NCBI GenBank assembly: GCA_965247505.1
Contig: OZ252020.1
Span: 4,154,001 to 4,218,000, forward strand
Direction: 5' to 3'
Length of the DNA stretch: 64,000 nt
Origin: CAIYRG01 sp965247505
GTDB taxonomy: Bacteria; Pseudomonadota; Alphaproteobacteria; Micropepsales; Micropepsaceae
Part shown: positions 1 through 8,126 of the stretch, piece after piece
Numbering within the stretch: position 1 is the stretch's first letter
Layout: each line of letters begins with the position of its first letter
Made by a program: the position numbers and the translations under genes
The notes under the pieces: model-generated
Seen by the model: the letters and a program-made list of their open reading frames with translations, nothing else
Database searches by the model: none
Told to the model about the DNA's origin: nothing

Positions 1-1
1 T

Positions 2-112
2 GGTGACGACATCACGGTGCGTTGCCGCGCAACTAAGGACGGAAAGACAGGTTGCCTCCTTGGCTATGTGACGTCGGTCAACGGAACCGAGATGTACAAG
101 GAATTCGACTGA
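2..112 (+). CDS. C-terminal end of an unidentified protein (5' end outside window)
   Basis: An open frame enters from the left edge and closes with TGA at 110-112. It gives 36 residues ending KEFD, with two cysteines (RCRAT and TGCLLGYV). There is no start codon inside the window, so this is only the tail of a gene. The stretch is too short to assign a family. It is included because the frame stays open to the window edge and stops cleanly before an AT-richer spacer. It could also be a chance open frame. Confidence 0.4.
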   Translation, partial: GDDITVRCRATKDGKTGCLLGYVTSVNGTEMYKEFD

Positions 113-266
113 GCCTTCTTGGGCCCTCGGATTTTTATTTCCCTCGGATTCTTAATTGCAAATGCAAAACCCGTCCGGCGCCGTGCAAACCAGCCACGGA
201 ACTGATCATAGTCTAGCGATCGCCTGGGCCTTTGGCCGTCAATCACTCGCCAAATTACGCGCCGCG

Positions 267-858
267 TCAATCGCCAGCGTATCCGTGACCGATTTCAATT
301 ATTTGTCCGTTGAAGTCGATGGTATTGCGGAGCACCTCTCCGTCCTCGTCGAGAATCCACAATGACGATAGAAACAGCCCGGCCGCTGGTTGATCTGGGG
401 GCAAAATTGCTTGCTGAATGTAAAGACGGCGATTTTGCAGGAGGAGCTGCCAGGAGCTGCGGCTCTCGTCCGGATAGGTGGCCAGAATTTGGTGTCCTTC
501 GACCCGGCTTACTTGTGCATAGGCGTCATAGGTAATCTCGCCATCTCTCTCGGCGACAAGCTTGCGGATATTCCAGGCCTCATGTGCAATAGCCCCACGG
601 ATAGTGCTGACATTGTCGTTGGACGTAAGATCCACCACTGTCACAAGATGGCGGCCGCCGCGTCGTTCGGCTGCATATTGTTTTGCCGGCATAATTTCTT
701 CATTTAAAAATACGTAGTCGATGTCTTCTATGGTTGGCGCGCCCGGCAGAACCACACTGAAAAATTGCTCTCGGTCGACGAATTCGGCGTATTCCTGTGC
801 CACGACGGAACTCGATAGCAATGGGATCGAACAGGCCAGAAAAAAACCTTATGAACAT
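267..858 (-). pseudogene. Exported protein of unknown function, frameshifted inside its signal peptide
   Basis: The downstream frame (267 to about 839) encodes about 190 residues that resemble no family I recognise. The natural start is the ATG at 858, eight bases after a strong GGGAGGA ribosome site (867-873). From that ATG the first codons read MFIRFF, then the frame is lost in a run of seven T on the coding strand (840-846). With six T the protein would read MFIRFFLACSIPLLSSSVVAQ followed by EYAEFV, a textbook Sec signal peptide with an Ala-x-Ala-like cleavage site. So either one base was gained in the homopolymer, or the tract slips in vivo, or it is a sequencing error. Without correction only a weak TTG start (821) remains, inside the signal peptide. 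The mature protein is acidic and rich in beta-like segments. Confidence 0.6.
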
Positions 859-1108
859 TTCTTGTATCCTCCCAATGCACGTGCCGCTAAACAGCGACAT
901 CCACTACCGCTTGCATGCAGACTAAATTGTCATTGAGTAATGACGCAACCACATACAACATCGTCAGCGCGCACCCGTCCTGAGGCTTTCGGCCGCCAGC
1001 GGCCTGAGCATCTAAGCCCCTAATTCCTCTCCTGGACTGACACGTGCCGAGGCGGTAGCCTTTCGGTACCGCTGTTACGCGAATCCGACGGATCACGGAG
1101 GCTCTACA

Positions 1109-1999
1109 ATGCGCAGACACGCGATTGCCGCTCTCGCAGTTGGAATTTGTGTATGCACACTCGCCTTGCCGGTTCACGGCCAGGAGAGTGCGTCCGCCGA
1201 AGATGGCGCGCTGCCTGATTTTTCCGGCGTGTGGGGACGTACGCGGCTCGAACTCGAACTGCCGTTTTCGGGCGCCGGACCGGTGACAAATACGAGCGAA
1301 GTCCCAGGTCTTCTCGCTGGAGATTACAACAATCCGATGCTCAGGCCCTGGGCAGCGGACGTCGTCAGGAGCCGTGCCGAACTCGCGCAAACCGGCGAAC
1401 CCGTTCCTAGCCCGCACAACATGTGTCAGCTGGAAGGCGTGCCCTTTGTTTTCGGCGTGAAGGAAATAAAGTTCCTGCAGACTCCCGAGCAAATCACGGT
1501 GGTCTATTATTCCAATCACCAGGTACGTTACGTTGCTATGAACGTTGCGCACTCGGCGCATCCCGTGCCCTCGTGGTACGGAGAGTCCGTCGGCCATTAC
1601 GAAGGCAATGACACGCTGGTCATCGACACGATCGGCATAAAGCCTGCAAGCAATACCCAGGTCGATCGCTACGGCACGCCGCACACGGACGCCTTGCATG
1701 TCGTCGAGCGCTATCGCCTGGTTGACAGCGATCAAGTCGCGAGGACGGCGGAACCAGCCCGGCGACGCGAAGGCAGGGTGGGCACCTATTACCGCCCGCT
1801 ACCCGGAGGCAAGACGCTGGAGCTGCAATTTAACGTGGAGGACCAGGGCGCTTTCACCATGCCGTGGGGGGCAGTCATCCACAGTGAAATAACTCCGGAC
1901 AGGCTGAACTCGCTGGAGCATGTCTGCTCCGAGAATAATCGCTTCTTCTTCCGCGAGGAATTGTTCCCCATGACGAGTGCCGTCGAGCCGGACTTCTGA
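1109..1999 (+). CDS. Secreted protein, family with PDFSGVW and GESVGHYEG motifs (paralogue 1 of 4)
   Basis: The 296-residue product has a Sec signal peptide (about residues 1-24, ending VHG-Q). The mature part begins with LPDFSGVWGR. Hallmarks shared with the copies at 7128, 11761 and 63408 are a CQLEGVP segment (C-x-x-x-GVP), an LQTP segment, a WYGESVGHYEG stretch followed by DTLVIDTIG, and RYGTPHTDALHVVERYRL. The protein is probably a beta-rich secreted or periplasmic protein. I know this as a widespread multicopy proteobacterial family without an established function. A GGAGG lies seven bases before the ATG. A hairpin without a T-run follows the stop. Nearby genes encode other exported hydrolases, but no partner is evident. 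Confidence 0.85.
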   Translation: MRRHAIAALAVGICVCTLALPVHGQESASAEDGALPDFSGVWGRTRLELELPFSGAGPVTNTSEVPGLLAGDYNNPMLRPWAADVVRSRAELAQTGEPVPSPHNMCQLEGVPFVFGVKEIKFLQTPEQITVVYYSNHQVRYVAMNVAHSAHPVPSWYGESVGHYEGNDTLVIDTIGIKPASNTQVDRYGTPHTDALHVVERYRLVDSDQVARTAEPARRREGRVGTYYRPLPGGKTLELQFNVEDQGAFTMPWGAVIHSEITPDRLNSLEHVCSENNRFFFREELFPMTSAVEPDF

Positions 2000-2004
2000 G
2001 GAAC

Positions 2005-2030
2005 GCCGAGATCGGCTTTTGTATCTCGGC
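2005..2030 (+). terminator. Hairpin just downstream of the 1109-1999 gene (possible terminator)
   Basis: Perfect 8-bp arms GCCGAGAT (2005-2012) and ATCTCGGC (2023-2030) enclose a 10-base loop containing TTTT. The hairpin starts six bases after the stop codon. No U-tract follows, so it is not a classical intrinsic terminator. It may stabilise the 3' end of the message instead. Confidence 0.35.
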
Positions 2031-2282
2031 ACTCAAGCTAGGCACGGCTTGCAAGGCCGTCCCTCCCTGATTGGTCCGGAGAAAATTCTCGTTCAAGCTT
2101 CGCTCTCGCCATAAAATACGGCACCGGACACGCGTCTGCGCTTTCTACTTGCCTCCGGCAGCGCTATTCTTCCGCCTCAGTGGCCGGACGGACCGACCAT
2201 CTAGGCAATGTCGCTTTAGACATGATCAAACGCCCGCCGAATTTTGGGCTACACTGACGGATATGAAACAACGAGGTGTCCA

Positions 2283-3059
2283 ATGACCATCATACGTTTG
2301 TTATCGAGCTCTCTCGGCGCCGTTCTCGCTTGCGCGCTTACTGCCGGCATCGCCCAGGCAGAAATTCAAATCCAGCAAGTAGACTATCAGCACGGCGATG
2401 CGACACTAAGTGGGCACCTCGCTTATGACGACAGCTTGGCGGGCAGGCGGCCGGGCATTCCCATGTTCCACGATCGCGCCGGGCTTACCGACAAGGCGAT
2501 TGCCGATACGCGGATGTTGGCCGCCATGGGCTATGTGGTTTTTGCTGCCGACATGTTCGGCAAAGGCATATTGCCGCAATCGGTGCCTGAGATGCGGGAA
2601 CAGACCGACCCCCACCGCGCCGACCGCTCACTCATGCGCACCCGCGCCCAGGCGGGACTCGACGTGCTGAGCGCAAATCCGATGGTCGATGATTCCAGGA
2701 TCGCAGCGATCGGTTACTGTTTCGGCGGCACAGTGGCGAGCGAGCTCGGCGAAACCGGTGCACAGCTCGCCGGAATCGTTCCGGTCCACGGCTCGTATGA
2801 CGGTTTTGCCTCCGAGGCGGCGGGCAACATCCAGGGCAGTGTTCTGATCTTGCATGGCGGCGAGGACCGCCCGGCGCCGCTTGAAGAAGTGCTCATGTTC
2901 GTTGACGATTTGCGTGCGGCGGAGATCGTTTGGCAGATGGAGTTGTATAGCGGCGCGGGACACGGTCTCAGCGAAGCCGGTTCGCCCGCTGAAGAGCGCG
3001 CCGCAAGTGAATACAAGGCAGCGATCGAACGATTCTTCGCCGAGGTTTTCGGGACTTAG
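2283..3059 (+). CDS. Exported dienelactone hydrolase family protein
   Basis: This is a 258-residue alpha/beta hydrolase of the dienelactone hydrolase (DLH) family. The catalytic triad can be read as Cys146 in IGYCFGG, Asp195 in HGGEDRPAP and His227 in GAGHGL, the Cys-Asp-His arrangement typical of DLH rather than Ser lipases. The start at 2283 is chosen because MTIIRLLSSSLGAVLACALTAG forms a Sec signal peptide ending IAQA-E, with GAGG just upstream. Cytosolic DLHs act on dienelactones in chlorocatechol breakdown. An exported version is more likely a general esterase or lactonase of the periplasm. It stands alone, convergent with the binding-protein gene downstream. Confidence 0.85.
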   Translation: MTIIRLLSSSLGAVLACALTAGIAQAEIQIQQVDYQHGDATLSGHLAYDDSLAGRRPGIPMFHDRAGLTDKAIADTRMLAAMGYVVFAADMFGKGILPQSVPEMREQTDPHRADRSLMRTRAQAGLDVLSANPMVDDSRIAAIGYCFGGTVASELGETGAQLAGIVPVHGSYDGFASEAAGNIQGSVLILHGGEDRPAPLEEVLMFVDDLRAAEIVWQMELYSGAGHGLSEAGSPAEERAASEYKAAIERFFAEVFGT

Positions 3060-3106
3060 CTCCGCCGCCGCTTAGTGCCGGCGAAACACGCCTAGGTCAG
3101 CACTCA

Positions 3107-3880
3107 TTAGTGCGTTGCTGGCAACGCATCTAAGCCGTAATTGCTATAGACGGTCTCGGCGTCGGCGCTGATGAGATATTGGATGAACGCCCTGGCATCC
3201 GAATCATTCTCAGTGGTTGTAGGAATTCCAACCGCCTGTTCTGTGAAGCCGCCCAATTCCAGCGGAGTGGGACCCAGCACTTCGATCCCTTCGCGCCGCA
3301 AGAGCTCGGGATAGGACCAAAAACCGATGTCGATTGTTCCGTCGGCAAGTTCGTCGGAGCCGCGGCTATAGATGACGGCTTTGTTCGTGATCTCCTCGGC
3401 GATGCCCAGATTCGTCAATACTTCGAGAACGTTCTTGCCCGAGTGGCCCATCGGGTCGGGCTCTGCCATTCCGACTGCTCTTGAGGCCAGGAGTACTTCG
3501 CGAAGATTTTCCGGCGTCGAGATATCCTGCACCGGTTGGCCGGCCACCACCGCCAAGCCCATGCGGTCACGCCCGAAACTGACGACGCTGTCCGGCTTTA
3601 TGTTCCCGGCTTCCGCTTGCTCGTTCATCTCGTCCCGGTTCATGACGATGACATCGATGACTTCACCGGCTTCTATTCTTCTCATCATGCCGCCATTGCC
3701 CGTGTTGCCGCCGGTGTAGCTCGTCGCAATTCCCGATTTCTCGCTGAACCCCTCCGCCAGGGGCCCTCCGGCCGTCTGAAAATGTCCGCCGCCGAATAGT
3801 CTCAACTCTTGTGCGCCGGCCGAGGTGAGCGACAGCGGTGCAATCGCTATGGCTATCGCCGCCAAAAAAATCTTTCTCAT
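3107..3880 (-). CDS. ModA-like extracellular substrate-binding protein
   Basis: This 257-residue periplasmic binding protein resembles the molybdate-binding ModA group (type 2 fold). It has a Sec signal MRKIFLAAIAIAIAPLSLTS ending AGAQ, then ELRLFGGGHFQTA, a GGNTGNGGMMRRIEAGE segment, and AEPDPMGHSG with a downstream GFWSYPELL segment. The start at 3880 is preferred over an upstream one because it begins the signal peptide and follows a GGGAGCAGG site. There are no permease or ATPase genes beside it, so it is an orphan. The substrate is unproven: molybdate is possible given the molybdenum hydroxylase 5 kb away, but the oxyanion ligands cannot be checked by eye. Confidence 0.75.
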   Translation of the reverse strand: MRKIFLAAIAIAIAPLSLTSAGAQELRLFGGGHFQTAGGPLAEGFSEKSGIATSYTGGNTGNGGMMRRIEAGEVIDVIVMNRDEMNEQAEAGNIKPDSVVSFGRDRMGLAVVAGQPVQDISTPENLREVLLASRAVGMAEPDPMGHSGKNVLEVLTNLGIAEEITNKAVIYSRGSDELADGTIDIGFWSYPELLRREGIEVLGPTPLELGGFTEQAVGIPTTTENDSDARAFIQYLISADAETVYSNYGLDALPATH

Positions 3881-4049
3881 ATCCTGCTCCCTTATTTGGG
3901 TCGAAATTTCCAAGATGCCAGTCTTGTCAGGCCATTCTCTGTCAGGCCATTCGTTGAAACGTTCAATTCGGCATTGCATTGATGACGCTGGATTGGGGCG
4001 AATGACAATCTTTTGCGAGGGTACGCTTATGGGAGCGTGCCGGTCCAGC

Positions 4050-5138
4050 TTACCGCGTCACACTTGGCCAAGTTCTGCCATCAATGCGGTCATAAACGCG
4101 TAAATCGTCCTCGAATTGGTTTGCGCCGTTTGCCGCGCCGCTTCTAGTGGTGACCGTCATGTGATCGCCGTCGGGGGAAAGAACAACGCTCGCCTTGTTC
4201 CCGCTCGCGGGATCTCGAGAAACTTGGAAGGACGTGATTTCGAAGGAGCGATTGTCGATCATCTTCACCTGCACCTGGCCGTGCTGCGTGCCATAGGTGG
4301 GAAAAGCCTTTGAATCCCAGCTTGCCCAATAGAGCATCATGCTGGCAGGCGGGCCCTGGCAAGAGATGGCAGTCGCGCCCTGAGAGGCTCCACATTCCAC
4401 CCTCTCAACGCCTTCGTGCAAGCCTTCAGGCTGGTATGGTCCGCCGGAGAGATGGTTCCACACCCATCCCGATTTCCCCCACGGAACGATGATTATTGTT
4501 TCGGCGACCTTAGGCCCAAGGGTCAGTCTCGACGCTGCGCGGTTGAGCACCCAACCGCCGAAAAATTCGGCTGCCGCCTCTTCGCCGGCGACCGACGACA
4601 CTGCAGGAGGCTCGATTATATCGTAGACCCGAAGGTCATTATAATAATGGCTCTGCCCCGGTGGAGCGTGCCGATCTTCCCCTTCCGCTTTGTACATCGT
4701 CACGCGTGAGCAGTCTTGCGAGAAGAATACATATTGCGAGTTGGCATCGCGGCCCTCGCGTACTCTCGAGGCCTCGATGATGCGATCGGTAATTTTTCGC
4801 GCTTTTCCCAAGCTCGGGTCGGTGCCAAATACTTGATAGGTCTGCCCGTTGAACTGCTCGAAATGGAATTCTGCTCTCGTTGCCGACTCCAGTTCACCGG
4901 TGTTCATCCGCATCCAGCCATTTGGTCCCCATGACTCGAAAAACTGAACCGATGGGCCCATGGCCGTTGTTGCCCGCATTGTCGCCTGTTCGTTTATCAT
5001 CCAGACTCCCGCACAGGGAACACCAGGCTCTGCCTCCATAGCCGCCAAAGGCTCGATTGAGATGGCAGTGGTGGCGGCGGCGGCGGCGGCGAACAAACCC
5101 AAACTCACGAGTGGGGCCGTAATCGAATTGGTGCGCAT
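4050..5138 (-). CDS. Exported protein of unknown function with two repeated lipocalin-like halves
   Basis: This 362-residue secreted protein begins MRTNSITAPLVSLGLFAAAA and continues through an alanine-rich signal core. The ATG at 5138 follows a GAGGAGA ribosome site. The mature part looks like an internal duplication: each half begins with a G-x-W-x-x-N-like segment (CAGVWMINEQAT and FGGWVLNRAASR), passes a GPNGW or GKSGW segment, and ends with NDLRVYDIIE or DDLRVYDRID. Such GxW starts occur in lipocalin-like beta-barrels, so each half may be one small barrel. No catalytic motif is visible. It lies in a long minus-strand run of exported proteins, between the ModA-like gene and a gamma-glutamyltransferase. 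Confidence 0.75.
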   Translation of the reverse strand: MRTNSITAPLVSLGLFAAAAAATTAISIEPLAAMEAEPGVPCAGVWMINEQATMRATTAMGPSVQFFESWGPNGWMRMNTGELESATRAEFHFEQFNGQTYQVFGTDPSLGKARKITDRIIEASRVREGRDANSQYVFFSQDCSRVTMYKAEGEDRHAPPGQSHYYNDLRVYDIIEPPAVSSVAGEEAAAEFFGGWVLNRAASRLTLGPKVAETIIIVPWGKSGWVWNHLSGGPYQPEGLHEGVERVECGASQGATAISCQGPPASMMLYWASWDSKAFPTYGTQHGQVQVKMIDNRSFEITSFQVSRDPASGNKASVVLSPDGDHMTVTTRSGAANGANQFEDDLRVYDRIDGRTWPSVTR

Positions 5139-5257
5139 TCCTAGCTCTCCTCGATGGCGCAATGGTACTTCGCCAAGCCTAGCAGCCTTTACCGAGTATC
5201 CCTAGATTGTCCGTCAATGCGGTCAGGGAATGAGAAGAACAGCGCCGCCCAAACCCA

Positions 5258-6994
5258 CTAGTAACCCAGTGCCGCTCCATCCATGCGCGGGTCGGAGCCA
5301 CCGAAGTAAATCAGCGGATCGTCATTTCTCCAGATCGCTTGATAGACTCCCGGATTAACAATTTCCGAACCAAGCTGATGGCCCATTTCGGCAAGCCGCA
5401 ATTTAACGTTGTCGTCGAAACCATGCTCAAAATAAGTCGTTCCGCCGTCAGTAGACTGACCGGCGGCGGGATCGGGGCCGCCTATGTGGTCTATACGGGG
5501 CTGATCTCCAGCCTGCTGCGGCGACATGCCGAAATCCAACATGTTCATAAGAACTTGTACTTGCCCATGCGGTTGGAACGAGCCGCCTTTTACGCCGAAG
5601 GAAAGCAGCGGCCTTCCGTCCTCTGTAACAAAGCCGGGAATGATTGTGTGGAAAGGCCGTTTGTGAGGTTCCAACCTGTTCACATGCTCTGGATCGAGCG
5701 AAAAGCTCTGGCCGCGATTCTGCATCGCAAAACCAACACCGTCCGGGCAGATCGTCGATCCCCATCCCGAGTAATTGCTTTGGATAAGCGAGATCATGTT
5801 TCCTGCAGAATCGGCACAAGTCATGTAGATTGTGTCTGAATCGAGATCTGGATCTCCGGGGCCAATGCGCCGACTGGCGACCATTGGATCGATGAGCTTG
5901 ACTCTCTGCGCAGCGTAGTCTTTCGAAATCAGCCAATCGGTCGGTATCTCTGCGAAGTCCGGATCGGCGAAAAAACGGGCACGATCTTCAAACGCGAGCC
6001 TCTTTGCTTCCAGTAGCAAGTGTAAATGCTCGGCAGAATTGGGTTCCAATTCACCGAAATCGAAATGCTCAAGCAGATTTAGTATTTGAAGCACGGTGAT
6101 GCCTTGGCCGTTTGGCGGCAGCTCCCAAACATCATATCCCCGATAGTTCGTGCTTAGCGGCTCAACCCAGTCCGAGCTGTGATCTGCCAAATCCCGCATT
6201 TTTATATATCCACCCAGCTCGTCGGACTTGGCGACAATGCGCTCGGCGATCTCTCCTCGATAAAATGCCTCCGGTCCACCTTCGGCAATTTGCCTGTAGG
6301 AACGGGCGAGCATCGGGTTCCTAAAGATGTCTCCGAATTTCGGAGCAACTCCATCAGGACGATAGACGCTTGCAAGACTCGAATCGCCAATGGAGTTGAA
6401 CAGGGCGTCGCGTTCAAAATTAGCGGCGACAAGCGGTGAAAGCGGAAACCCTTCTTCCGCATATGAAATGGCAGCTTCCAAACACCGCGCAAGTGTAAGC
6501 GTGCCGAAGCGTTCGCTGAGCGATGCCCAACCGCTAACACAGCCGGGTACCGACCATGAGAGAGGGCTAATCCTTGGTATCTGCGTCAGTCCGCGGCGGG
6601 CAGCTTCATCGAGGTTCCACGCATAGGGTGCGCGGCCACTTGCATTGAGCCCGTATAATCTTTGGTCTTGTTGGGACCAGAGGATTGCAAACAGATCCCC
6701 GCCCATGCCGTCGGAATTTGGTTCCATAAGTCCCAAAACGGCGTTTGTGCAGATTGCGGCATCGATGCAGTTCCCACCCGCTTTAAGAATATCGATACCC
6801 GCCATCGCGGCGAGCGGCTGACTCGCGCAGACTATTCCGTTCTGACAGGCAACGGTCGAGCGATTACTATTGCGGTTGTCGAGCTTTTCTTGATCGAGAA
6901 ACGGCTGTGTCCCAAGGGCCCACGCAGGATTTGGTAAACCTGCGATCACTGCAGGCGTTGCGCCCGCCGCCATGAGAAATTTTCGCCTGTCCAT
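5258..6994 (-). CDS. Gamma-glutamyltransferase family protein, Tat-exported
   Basis: The 578-residue product is of the gamma-glutamyltransferase / cephalosporin acylase (Ntn-hydrolase) family, which self-cleaves at a threonine that becomes the nucleophile. The candidate is Thr388 in SDTIYMTCADSAGNM, aligned with the family's TTHxSVVD site. The substrate-side signature GGNCIDAAICTN and the small-subunit SFGVKGGSFQPHGQVQ segment are present. The N terminus MDRRKFLMAAGATPAVIAGL has a twin-arginine pair and an AWA cleavage site, pointing to Tat export. Glutathione or other gamma-glutamyl compounds are the usual substrates, but this subfamily also holds enzymes of unknown specificity. A cytosolic paralogue is at 43906. 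Confidence 0.85.
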   Translation of the reverse strand: MDRRKFLMAAGATPAVIAGLPNPAWALGTQPFLDQEKLDNRNSNRSTVACQNGIVCASQPLAAMAGIDILKAGGNCIDAAICTNAVLGLMEPNSDGMGGDLFAILWSQQDQRLYGLNASGRAPYAWNLDEAARRGLTQIPRISPLSWSVPGCVSGWASLSERFGTLTLARCLEAAISYAEEGFPLSPLVAANFERDALFNSIGDSSLASVYRPDGVAPKFGDIFRNPMLARSYRQIAEGGPEAFYRGEIAERIVAKSDELGGYIKMRDLADHSSDWVEPLSTNYRGYDVWELPPNGQGITVLQILNLLEHFDFGELEPNSAEHLHLLLEAKRLAFEDRARFFADPDFAEIPTDWLISKDYAAQRVKLIDPMVASRRIGPGDPDLDSDTIYMTCADSAGNMISLIQSNYSGWGSTICPDGVGFAMQNRGQSFSLDPEHVNRLEPHKRPFHTIIPGFVTEDGRPLLSFGVKGGSFQPHGQVQVLMNMLDFGMSPQQAGDQPRIDHIGGPDPAAGQSTDGGTTYFEHGFDDNVKLRLAEMGHQLGSEIVNPGVYQAIWRNDDPLIYFGGSDPRMDGAALGY

Positions 6995-7127
6995 TGGGCA
7001 TCCCCTTTAACTTGCTCACCGGCCATCCAGCTTAAGAGAAAAGCTGTGCCATTGCGCGCGGCGAGAAACCTGGCTCAATGCCGGGCACGCTGCGGCGCGG
7101 CACGAAGACTATCACGGATCGCGCAGC

Positions 7128-7997
7128 TCAAAAGTCGGGGGTCGATTCGATCGGAATGATGATCGGTATCCCGGGCCAAAAATCCCTTGGGTTTTCCGCG
7201 CAAACAGTTTCAAGAAACATGAAGTTGCCGACAGAATAATCGGCGCGCGCCGACCACGGCATAGTGAATGCAATGGGGTCCGTAACTGTGAACAAGCCTT
7301 CGAGTTTGGTTCCGCCCTCTGTAAGGCGGTAACGCTCGACCACATGGATTTGCTCCGAATGAGGCGTTCCAAAACGATCGGTGTCGGGAATGTCGGTTTG
7401 TCCGATCGTATCGACGACCAGAGTGTCGCCTTCATAATGTCCGACCGATTCACCCCACCAGCTAGGACCCGGATCTTCGGAATGTTTTTGGTTTAAATAG
7501 ACATGACGTATGTGATGATCGCGGGCATAGAGAAACAACACCTCTGTAGGCGTCTGCAGGATCATGATTGCGTCATTCGCATTCAAAATATGAGGCACGC
7601 CGGAGGGCATGCACCGCGTCTGAGGCTGGGGACGCGGAATGCCCGCAAGCTCTTGCTGCCCAATCTCCGCCAAAAACGCCCTGGTGTGAGGTTGCAGGAT
7701 AGGGTTGGAAAGATCGGGCACCCAGCCATTGGTAAGCTCGATAATATTCTCTCTCTGTTCGTCACTTATGGCGCCGCGCGGAATGCCAGTGGCGTTCACG
7801 CCGGGGTAGCGCAAGTCTTGAAGGACAGGGCCGGGACCGCTCGGCGCCGGATCGAAGGTTTGATCGTAAAGATAGGTGCGCCGCCACAGCCCGCCAAAGT
7901 CCGGCAATGGGTCGCTACTCTGTGCTTGCGCGGTATGCGCAAGCGCCACGAGGCTCAGGGCCAAAAGTGCTCCCGCGGATAGAATTCGGTTGATCAA
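7128..7997 (-). CDS. Secreted protein, PDFSGVW / GESVGHYEG family (paralogue 2 of 4)
   Basis: The 289-residue product starts at TTG (7997) after a GGGGGT site. This choice gives a complete signal peptide MINRILSAGALLALSLVALA ending AQA-Q. Family marks are LPDFGGLWRR, TRCMPSGVPHILNAND, LQTPTEVLFLY, SWWGESVGHYEGDTLVVDTIG and DRFGTPHSEQIHVVERYRL. It is closest in appearance to the partial copy at 63408 (both have CMPxGVPHILN and the WWGES form). It sits between the exported gamma-glutamyltransferase and the molybdenum hydroxylase on the same strand. Function is unknown. The tight conservation of the HYEGDTLVVDTIG block suggests a binding or catalytic site. Confidence 0.85.
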   Translation of the reverse strand: MINRILSAGALLALSLVALAHTAQAQSSDPLPDFGGLWRRTYLYDQTFDPAPSGPGPVLQDLRYPGVNATGIPRGAISDEQRENIIELTNGWVPDLSNPILQPHTRAFLAEIGQQELAGIPRPQPQTRCMPSGVPHILNANDAIMILQTPTEVLFLYARDHHIRHVYLNQKHSEDPGPSWWGESVGHYEGDTLVVDTIGQTDIPDTDRFGTPHSEQIHVVERYRLTEGGTKLEGLFTVTDPIAFTMPWSARADYSVGNFMFLETVCAENPRDFWPGIPIIIPIESTPDF

Positions 7998-8126
7998 TGA
8001 TTACACCCCCACCATACGTCGCCTCGCATTGTAGCCCCGAACGCCCCGATGTCGAATGGAATGAGCGGCTCAATGCCCGTGGATGGGCTGGTAAAACAGA
8101 TAAAAATTACAAAAGGACCATAGGCG

